A DNA stretch of 64,000 bases from Spirometra erinaceieuropaei (taxonomy: Eukaryota; Platyhelminthes; Cestoda; Diphyllobothriidea; Diphyllobothriidae). Positions 56,940 through 64,000 of the stretch are shown here, one piece after another (the stretch's first letter is position 1; the number at the start of each line of letters is the position of its first letter). The stretch is from the NCBI GenBank assembly GCA_902702965.1, contig CACRXP010000380.1:112046-176045 (forward strand). Direction: 5' to 3'. Position numbers and translations under genes: made by a program. The notes beneath the pieces are model-generated. The model had not been told where the DNA came from. It worked only from the letters and a program-made list of their open reading frames with translations, and made no database searches.

Positions 56940-57790
56940 ACAAGTTGTTGAAATGAGTGAAGGACACGGAGGCGCGAACCTAGGGTGGCGATGGTGTGAT
57001 GGAGTGTCAGCGAAGACGCCGGTGCCCCGATATGGATCGGGTGAAGGCCCCCAAGCATCTGTGGCATACAAAGGATACCTACTATACTTATTTAAGTGGG
57101 TTTTAGTCCGACACACTTATTTCGGTCTGGTGTTTCATCGTAAAAGGTTGAGTCGTCTGTTGTAGACGCTCTGGTGCATTATATACAATGACCTCAGCTC
57201 AGAGGGCTGAGAAGCCATCGTTGTAGACGGTCTGGTAGAATATCAACAATGACAGCTCAGAGATTTGAGAAACGATCGTTGTAGACAGTTTGGTAGAATA
57301 TCAAAAATGACCTCAGCTCAGAGAGTTGGGAAGCGATCGTTGTGGACACTTAGTGTTTATTTTTTTAATTGTCCTGCTTAATTCCGGTTGCTATATGTCA
57401 ATGCATTAAAAATTTTCCGCCCGAAAAACGAATTTACTAATTATCTATACTTACTTATTTTGCCATTCCTCTATGCATACATAGGCCCCACCCGTAAAAC
57501 TCCTATTACCACCCTCCCCGTAAGACAGACACCTTTGACTAGTCGTGCGTGCTTGGGGTCCTTCACCCTATCGTTGCCGATGTTCCTTCCATTCTCAGTC
57601 GCTGACCCTCGTCGTTGCAGTTATTGTCGGTCAGCATTCCCACGTCCCTCTCCCGCAGTTGCCTCCAGCGCTGTACTCCCCACCGGTGGTCTAACAGGCA
57701 CAACAATACACCCTCCCACTCCAGAGAAGACTGCAGTGCATGTACATCCCTTTTCTATTTCAAATTGTATCCTTATTAACCGTTTAGTCA
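56940..57790 (+). repeat. Interspersed repeat family C, copy 2, split by inserted sequence
   Basis: The left part (CCTAGGGTGGCGATGG, AGCGAAGACGCCGGTG) and the right part (GCAGTTGCCTCCAGCGCTGT, CTCCCCACCGGT) correspond to contiguous sequence at 14575-14775. About 550 extra bases, including the minisatellite at 57160-57355, lie between them. Confidence 0.45.
57160..57355 (+). repeat. Minisatellite, ~65-bp unit, three copies
   Basis: The unit contains CGTTGTAGAC(G/A)GT(C/T)TGGTAGAATATCAA, then a TGAC(CTCA)GCTCAGAG block and a GAGAAGC(G/C)ATCGTTGT block. Copies begin near 57160, 57220 and 57281; the middle copy lacks four bases (CTCA). Confidence 0.85.
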
Positions 57791-58092
57791 ATTAATGTCT
57801 GAGAATATTCTTCTTATGTTTATACTTCTCCTTTTGGCCTTCTGTCGTTGAGTGGCACCCCAAGCGCACCGTGATAGATTCACGCACGTCGGATTGACTA
57901 TAGTGAGGAATGAGCTAGTTTGAGGTGTTGACCACGCTCTCTATTCCCTCTTCTATGCTCCGGCGAACGGTCGAGGCCTGCCAATCAGTTGATAATGGAG
58001 TTGAATGCTGTGGCTGACTTGGCGTGGAGACCTGCGTCTAAACATGACATTACACCCCCCGACGTACGACGGTAGTCATGGAGTAGCGTAAT

Positions 58093-58104
58093 AGCTCCTT
58101 CTTA
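58093..58104 (+). repeat. Target-site duplication of the PLE, left
   Basis: AGCTCCTTCTTA is repeated exactly at 59622-59633, on the other side of the element. A 12-bp perfect duplication. Confidence 0.85.
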
Positions 58105-58146
58105 GGTTAGCAAAAGTAAGAGATCCGGGTTGATAATCTGAGGAAA

Positions 58147-59519
58147 ATGAACTGCTCACCGGATCAATGGACTTGCATGGCTGATCGCTACAACGAGAGA
58201 GACAATCCCCTGCAAACCGAACATCTCATGGAGCTCTTACGGTATTGCCTAAAAACATATTTCACCTTTGATGGACAAATTTATGAACAAATCAAAGGCA
58301 CCCCTATGGGCTCCCCCATATCAGGCCTGATTGCTGAAGTGGTTCTTCAACGGATAGGACACTTGGTATTTACCAAATATCAACCAAAGTTCTGGGCTCG
58401 TTACGTCGATGACACCTTCGCCATTGTCAAATCATCTGACGTGGAGCACCTCAAAGAATTACTGAACTCGGTTGATCCAAATATCCAATTCACTTTGGAA
58501 GCTGAAACAAACAACCAACTTTCCTTCCTCGTTGTCCTTGTGCGTCGGTGTGCAACTGGGCAATTACAAACTACCGCTTTCAGAAAAGCCACCAACCAAA
58601 GACAAATACTACACTTCAACAGCAATCACCCTCTCTCTTACAAACGCAGCTGTGTCCGTACTCTATTCCAAAGAGTTGAATCACACTGCAGCACACCATC
58701 CGACAAAAGAGTCGAACGACACTACCTCCATGACCTCTTTCGAACCAATGGATACCCAAGCTACTTCATCAAGCAAAGCAAGCGCCGAGTGAACAGACGA
58801 CGGCCACAAGAAGAACAATCCGAAGTCTGGAAGGCTATTCCTTACATTAAAGGAGTCTCCGAGGCGGTTTCACGACTGTTACAACCCGCCAGGGTAGGCA
58901 TTGCCCATCGACCCCAGGCAATAATTCGTCGCCGTTTGTTGCACCCTAAAGACATACTGCCACCAACTGAAATCTCAGCAGTTGTCTACCAAATACGTTG
59001 TAACTATGGAGACTGCAGCTACGTTGGGGAAACCGGACGGAAATTGCAGACCCGCCTGCATGAGCACAAACTGGCAACTCGGAGACTAGACCCAAACTCA
59101 CAGCTTGCGACTCACATAGGAGAAACGGGCCACAATTTTGGCTTTCAAGGAGCAACTGTCTTAGTTCGAGGCACATCAAGGACAGAACGTCTCACACTTG
59201 AGGCTTGATACTCAGATGCCAACTCCATTAACAGGCATCTGGACCTCTCTGCGGGCTATAAAGTCTTACGTCATTACATACGCCATGACGAAGATAAGAC
59301 AGTCATACGGAGCCTAAGGCTACCGAGCAAACACGGCCTGTCGACCAACTCACCCAAAAGGGGGGCGCAAACACAACTAACCCCAATTGAGGTGACGACA
59401 CACAATACAGGAGGCCACCAACACTCACAGGCGACGGCCGGTAGGCCAAGGCAGCGAAAGAAGAGAAGAAAATCGATCGGCCCAAGGCCAACTAATCCCT
59501 CTGTCCATTCCATATCATG
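58147..59519 (+). pseudogene. PLE polyprotein: RT palm/thumb plus GIY-YIG endonuclease, N-terminally truncated
   Basis: After about 27 residues derived from the inverted repeat, the RT continues with LMELLRYCLKTYFTFDGQIY, IKGTPMGSPISGLIAE (motif B) and WARYVDDTFAIV. The catalytic YVDD is at residues 86-89. Then QLSFLVVLV, NHPLSYKRSCVRTLFQRVES and the linker LRTNGYP/VWKAIPYIKGVSEA lead to the GIY-YIG nuclease: VVYQI at about 279, DCSYVGETGRKLQTRLHEHK, with the YIG glycine, arginine and HEH present. At 59206 the conserved Trp of LEAW is TGA. Beyond it the same frame runs on (YSDANSINRHLDL, YKVLRHYIRHDEDK) to a natural stop at 59519. The ATG at 58147 lies in the inverted repeat and is not the native start. 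Motif A and the fingers are missing, so the protein cannot be complete. Confidence 0.92.
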
Positions 59520-59535
59520 ATCGATTTTTGCACTA

Positions 59536-59582
59536 GACCCTTTGATAATGGAGAGCCGCCCTAGCTCTTCGAAACGTCAGTC
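59536..59582 (+). ncRNA. Degenerate hammerhead-like motif in PLE tail
   Basis: CCCT-TTGATAAT-GGAGAGC-CGCCCTA-GCTCTTC-GAAACGTC-AGTC has the same order as the other PLE tails (core, extra T, stem II, GAAACGTC). Stem II pairs (AGAGC/GCTCT), but the first core base is T and G is replaced by A (TTGATAA). It would not be expected to cleave as is. Confidence 0.45.
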
Positions 59583-59639
59583 ATGCAAGTCCCTCGTTTC
59601 GGTGAGCAATTCATTTTCCTCAGCTCCTTCTTAATGTGG

Positions 59640-60369
59640 CCTCCGTTTAACCCCACTACGTGGGACCCGAGCCCGGTGTGGCGGCACTCCTAGGGGCGGC
59701 TCCGGCCACGCCAACCACCTGCGCCCTCTCCCATCTCCGGTCTACTTGACTTGGTCATGATACCGGACCCAGGTGGGATAAGAGGAGAGAGCGTATGCAT
59801 GAGGCGTTGCGATATTAATGAACGCAACTATTAGATGTGACTGTGCTCAACTATCACGAATTCGTCCTCTCGACTTCAAGTAAATTTTCCTGCGTTAGCT
59901 GCTATTAACGCGATGCGGATACTTTGGTTACCGAAATACTGTCTCGAGGCAAGATGGAGGCCATCAAGCAATCTGAGTCCATCTAGTCCTGATCGCGGTT
60001 TCGTTCCAATCCAACAGAGCAGTCCCTCCATCGGTGCGAGCACCCGGCATCCCTCCCACTTTCTGATGTCGTACCTCCATCACCAATGCTATGTCATCCA
60101 ATTCAACCAATGCCGGCTGTTCAGACTGGCCAATCATCTTCGAGACTGAGTCGGGCATGAGATGGCTGAAGGCGCTGTGGGACTGCCCCACTGTCTTAGA
60201 CTCGCGGCGTCGGACGTGTCCTCGTCTGACTGCTAACGTATATCAACCTCTTTTCTGATACAGCATCCCCCCCAACTGGCGTCCCACTTCATCATTTCCT
60301 GTTCGGAAACGGATCTGGGTGCTCGTAGTGGCTGGGGTCGTTCTATGGCTTTAGCCGCCGCGATAAGTG
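59640..60369. other. No gene recognised
   Basis: Moderately GC-rich. The open frame 59913-60149 has no motif. No repeat partner was noticed. Confidence 0.35.
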
Positions 60370-60490
60370 CGATATGTGCTGCGCAAGTCTACTATCATTG
60401 TAAACTAATTCATGCGTAAGTCACCGTCCCTGCTCTCACTATCCTGTGAAACGCACGATAGACATAGTCGAAATCGACGGCCACACTTTC
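60370..60490 (+). repeat. Interspersed repeat family A, distal part
   Basis: GTGCTGCGCAAGTCTACTAT, then GTAAACTAATTCATGCGTAA and ATAGTCGAAATCGACGGCC, match 31990-32110 and 36071-36185. Confidence 0.6.
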
Positions 60491-60644
60491 ACGGGGTCGC
60501 GCGGACCCTGCGCTGGCCCAATTAACGTGTTCCGTGAGTCCGTCTGGTCGCCTTATTGACCTAACGTATCTGCAGTGCAACTCGTTGTGTGTGCCAAGAC
60601 CTGGCCACTGACTGAAGGCCTGTCTCCGGATGGCATGGACATAC

Positions 60645-61791
60645 AGTAGAAAATTACGCCTTTTTTCAATTCGACACTCGAAGGAAGGGTATAATTTGGT
60701 TTTATAAAACTTTTCCAATACCCGAATAATTTTGAACCCGACCTGCTGTTACACTTGAATTCAGGGTTCCAAACTACAAACCGTATAATTTCCGCGTATA
60801 GAAAACCATACATTCCTCCAGGGTATTAAGAGGAGATCATATGGGGTTCATAAAATTAAGCAGTGGATTTAAGCCACATTGCCTTGTTTAATTTCCGAGG
60901 AAATTAATGCGCGAACTTCGAGTGAATCTTTCGAAAAGGGCCTTTTCAGGCACGATCCAAATTTTGATATGAATATTTGAGCTGAAATCCATCAGCTACT
61001 GCGGAATAACCGCTTAATATTCACAAACCGCCAACAGGCAGCCAGTAGTATAGAACTGTGCAATGATTTACCGCACTAACAACACAGGTATTAGCTAAAA
61101 GCCCAGACACGCGTGTTTCGCCGATCTTATGCCGCTGCCTGACGCAGCTGCGAGGGATTCGGCTCGTCAGTGGGTCCCCCAGCTTTTCCCGTGTGTTTTC
61201 TGGTATATGGCAAGGCAAGTTTAAACTGGAGTTCATATATCAGAAAACACACGGGAAAAGCTGGGGGACCCACTGACGAGCCGAACCCCTCGCAGCTGCG
61301 TCAGGCAGCGGCATAAGATCGGCGAAACACGCGTGTCTGGGCCTTTAGCTAATACCTGTGTTGTTAGTACGGTAAATCATTGCACAGTTAAGCCACATTG
61401 TTAACTTTACAAGCCACATTGATAAATACAGATAGGTGACGTTTTATGAAGGGCCATTTCACGGTATTAAAAAAATTCACAATAAGAAACTTTTTCACAA
61501 CCGGATTATGTCCCTCCTTGGAGTATAAAATTGAAAGAAGATGTAATTTTTTACTGAATGAGCAAACGAATGAATATTTTTATGCATATTTTTCATGAAA
61601 TATGACTGAATCTTTAAGGTCATCAAAAATCAATGAAAAAGTGTACGCTACTTAAGTAGCCACTTTTTACGGAGTATGCAGTCAAGAGGAAGTTTGTTCG
61701 AAAGCCTGCGTCCTGGAGTAAATGAATTATTATAGAATTATGCTGCATGATGATTGCTTTTACATCGTCATGAATTACTCCACCTACCGTA
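60645..61791. mobile_element. Foldback element, left-truncated and interrupted
   Basis: The left remnant (AATTACGCCTTTTTTCAATT, CGAAGGAAGGGTATAATT, CCAATACCCGAATAATTTTG) belongs inside the left arm of the 46.8- and 55.5-kb family. The right arm (61500-61791) is complete to CACCTACCG|TA. Between them sits a non-family insertion holding the palindrome at 61054-61389. Confidence 0.7.
61054..61389. repeat. Near-perfect palindrome, 156-bp arms
   Basis: The arms 61054-61209 and 61234-61389 are reverse complements with four mismatches that I can count. They are separated by 24 bases whose centre is itself palindromic (AGTTTAAACT). Arms contain CCTGACGCAGCTGCGAGGG and AACACGCGTGT-type sequence unlike the AT-rich host element. 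No ORF uses it. Confidence 0.95.
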
Positions 61792-62014
61792 CCTTGTTGA
61801 GTTAGCTTCATCCAAATCATCACTGTTGCCTTTTTGAGTCCCCGGACTGGACCATGGAGGGCATGTGTGACTCTAAGCCTTGCACCCCATCACATTTCGT
61901 AAACCGTTGGTGAAATCCCTGTAGTAGGACGAAAACAGTTGCCTCAGACCATGGACAACAGGCTTACTGAGTCTACCACGTTTAAAGGCTGAAACAGGTA
62001 CCGCCCGGTAAGTA

Positions 62015-63009
62015 CAATGAGTGACCGATCTGATAAGATGTTGTCTGAAATTCTGAAATGCGTTTTCGATTAGGAAGAATTCCTTAGGCGCGATTGTATT
62101 ACTGATTATCTTGTGGCATAATCCTATAGTATTTTGGACTCGGCAGGAGGTCAGCTTTTGAGTACACTGCTTTTCAATCTCCTGTAGAAACCGTACTCGA
62201 CAAAAAATGATTACTTAAGTTGCATGCACTTTTCCCGCTGATTTTCGATGGTCCTGCAAATTCGAATATATTTCATAGAAATCACGAATAAAAGTATGCT
62301 TTCTGTCAGTCGTTTGATAGAAAATCACGTCATCTTTAGATTTTATACTCGGAGAAAGGGTATAATTAGATTCTGAAAAAGTTCCCTAATTGCCAAATAA
62401 TTCGGAGCCTGATCAGTCGTTTCATTAGCGCCTAGTGATTTCAGTCTACAAGGGGCGTGCGTCCCGCGTAAAGAAAATTACATATTCTTCTATACCTTTA
62501 AATAGATACCATAGAGGGTCCATATAATTTTGCAATGGATGCCGATCATGTTGCACTTTACATGAGGAGCAGTGGTAAACGGACAGGCACGATGTTGTAT
62601 AGATGGACATTGCGCGGTCTTAAAAATCTCATAATTAGAAACTTTTTCGAAATCTAATTATTGTCTTTCTTCGAGTATAAATTATAAAGCTGACGTGATT
62701 CTCTATCAAACGACTGAAAGAACGAATATTTTTGTTCTTAGTCTCCATAAAATGTATTTAAATTTGTAAAACCATCGAAAATCAATGGGAAAAGTGCATG
62801 CTACTTAAGTAATCATTTTTTTGCCGAGTACGGTTTCTACAGGAGATTGAAAAGCAGTGTATTCAAAAGCTGACATCCTGCCGAGCCCAAAATACTATAG
62901 GAGTATGCCACAAAATAATCAGTAATACAATCGCGCCTAAGTAATTCTTCCTGATCGAAAATGTATTTTGGAATTTCAGCCGACATTTCCTGAGATCGGT
63001 CACTCAATG
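62015..63009. mobile_element. TA-flanked foldback element, 995 bp (second subfamily)
   Basis: The ends are CAATGAGTGACCGATCTGAT and, inverted, CATTGAGTGACCGATCTCAG, with TA at 62013-62014 and 63010-63011. Arms pair over about 400 bases (ATTACTTAAGTTGCATGCAC against GTGCATGCTACTTAAGTAAT). It shares inner arm blocks with the other subfamily and ends with 32983-33960. No transposase. Confidence 0.85.
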
Positions 63010-63011
63010 TA

Positions 63012-63509
63012 AGCGGCTAATTTTCACAAAATGAGATTACCGAGAGTGCAGTCGTCGTTGGCAGTTTTACCGATTAGCATAAGGTAATGTGTGCACATGA
63101 ATTTATTAAGGCAGGATGTCTTGTGGACTGTTTTACTTGAATAAGGAGAGTCGTTCTCCAAAAAAGTATCGACACATTTTTATTCAGGTCATTTACCATG
63201 CTAACGCATGCAGAAGATTAACAGAAAAGCGTGTTCCCACAAGTTCACACTGGTGCAGGCAATCCTTTAATTGAATCGAACGTATATGAGCAGCCTTCGT
63301 TCTGCCCGGCATTTAATTTTACCGTCTTCGTAGGCTAGATAAAGTCATGCGGAAAGTTCAATATCTTCATCCTCATTGTCGTCCTCAAAAACGGGGCCAC
63401 TCCGGCCCTGCGACACTTTTTGGCTATTCAAGGCATAGCAACTGCACGGCAACTGCATGCTTCAGCACCTGATCAGTTGGAAGGGATTGGTAGCCAATAC
63501 AAATGATTG
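63012..63509. other. No gene recognised
   Basis: The right part presumably contains further upstream PLE sequence too decayed to identify. No motif could be placed. Confidence 0.3.
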
Positions 63510-64000
63510 TCTAGACTATCGAACTACTCCTACCGGACACATACGATGAAACGGAGGATCGGCTTGGGCACGCCCAAACCCTCAAGTATCTGCAGTTCTG
63601 CTTCAAGAGTTACTTTACGCTCGGCGGAGCAGTCTATGAGTAGGTGAGGGGCACGCCAATGAGTTCGCTGATTTCGGGACTCTTAGCCGAGGCGGTCCTA
63701 CAACGGCTGGAGTCGCCAGTTTACCGACAGTATGGACCGAAATTCTGGGCTCAGTATGCGAATGATACCCTCGTCGTCAACGAACGTGACTGGGTGCAGG
63801 AATTCAAAGAACATCTTAACGCCATCTTCCCGGACATCCAATTTACGATGGAGGAAGAGGGAAACAACCAGCTGGCATTTCTTGATGTTCTTGTCTGCCG
63901 CAAAGATTGTGGTGGCCTAAACGCCAAAGTATTCAGGAAGGCGACAAACACGACGCAAGTACTGAAATACAACAACAACCACCCAATCAGTCAAAAACGC
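63510..64000 (+). pseudogene. PLE reverse transcriptase, cut by window edge
   Basis: The frame gives LGHAQTLKYLQFCFKSYFTL, a TAG stop after AVYE, then VRGTPMSSLISGLLAEAVLQ (motif B, with GS changed to SS), KFWAQYANDTLVV (motif C) and NNQLAFLDVLVCRKDCGG, then KATNTTQVLKYNNNHPISQK at the window end. The catalytic YVDD is YAND at about 63756-63767, losing the first aspartate. With the stop, that shows an inactive copy. The family is closest in pattern to the 58-kb PLE. The GIY-YIG part would lie beyond 64000. Confidence 0.88.

Larger units (their letters stand above)
58105..59621 (+). mobile_element. PLE with terminal inverted repeats and 12-bp target duplication
   Basis: The element starts GGTTAGCAAAAGTAAGAGAT (a 33-base extension), followed at 58138-58184 by CTGAGGAAAATGAACTGCTC and onwards. 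That stretch is the reverse complement of its right end, 59577-59623 (about 40 of 47 positions). Both are bounded by AGCTCCTTCTTA. The coding part lacks the RT N-terminus, so this is a 5'-truncated copy capped by an inverted segment of its own 3' end, the arrangement known for Penelope pseudo-LTRs. Confidence 0.88.

Noticed and set aside
57160..57355. CRISPR-like array
   Set aside because: Three tandem ~65-bp units are repeated along their whole length with no variable spacers; it is a minisatellite.
1..64000. Prokaryotic features (operons, ribosome-binding sites, CRISPR, phage)
   Set aside because: Introns, metazoan host genes and eukaryotic retroelements dominate; no spaced identical short repeats consistent with CRISPR.

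Overview
This window is nuclear DNA of an intron-containing metazoan. It is most likely a parasitic flatworm, and the element families suggest a diphyllobothriid-type tapeworm; that assignment is inference from recalled families, not a search result. Supporting this: host genes are split by GT-AG introns (one only 48 bp), genes are sparse, there is no operon-like organisation, and most of the sequence is decayed transposable elements (Penelope-like elements or PLEs, APE-type non-LTR retrotransposons, TA-flanked foldback elements, MITEs). Three host genes can be recognised from exons. DHPS (deoxyhypusine synthase) has its first coding exon at 2004-1783 on the minus strand, with the rest beyond the left edge. 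MRPS28/bS1m (mitochondrial small-subunit ribosomal protein) has minus-strand exons at 7195-6996 and 4814-4458. ENSA/ARPP19 (endosulfine, the Greatwall-controlled PP2A-B55 inhibitor) is on the plus strand with exons 15038-15052, 15101-15202 and 16438-16728, complete in the window. Layout: 1-7.2 kb holds DHPS and MRPS28 with one MITE. 7.2-10.5 kb shows nothing recognisable. 10.5-13.3 kb holds a Ty3/gypsy integrase fossil and the 5' half of a non-LTR element interrupted by a ~100-bp mini-PLE. 14.5-17 kb is ENSA. 21.1-25 kb is a minus-strand non-LTR element with a 1-kb PLE inserted in its 3' coding part. 26-32 kb holds PLE reverse-transcriptase fossils, a microsatellite and short repeats. 32.2-38.6 kb is AT-rich with foldback elements. 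39-44.7 kb holds three PLE 3' ends, a CR1/jockey-like 3' end and a minisatellite. 46.8-47.7 and 55.5-56.5 kb are foldback elements. 50.7-53.7 kb is a second, internally deleted copy of the 11-kb non-LTR family. 58.1-59.6 kb is the best-preserved PLE, with inverted terminal repeats and a target-site duplication. 60.6-63 kb is foldback elements, one carrying a nested near-perfect 156-bp-arm palindrome. 63.5-64 kb is another PLE reverse transcriptase running off the window. The most notable signal is a recurring structured motif in the 3' tails of several different PLE families: CUGANGA, a variable stem-loop with base-pair-preserving changes, then GAAA. It matches the core of minimal type-I hammerhead ribozymes. 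The same tails are reused, inverted, at the 5' ends of truncated PLE copies, and a tail-only derivative has moved as a ~100-bp element. No autonomous element here looks intact.
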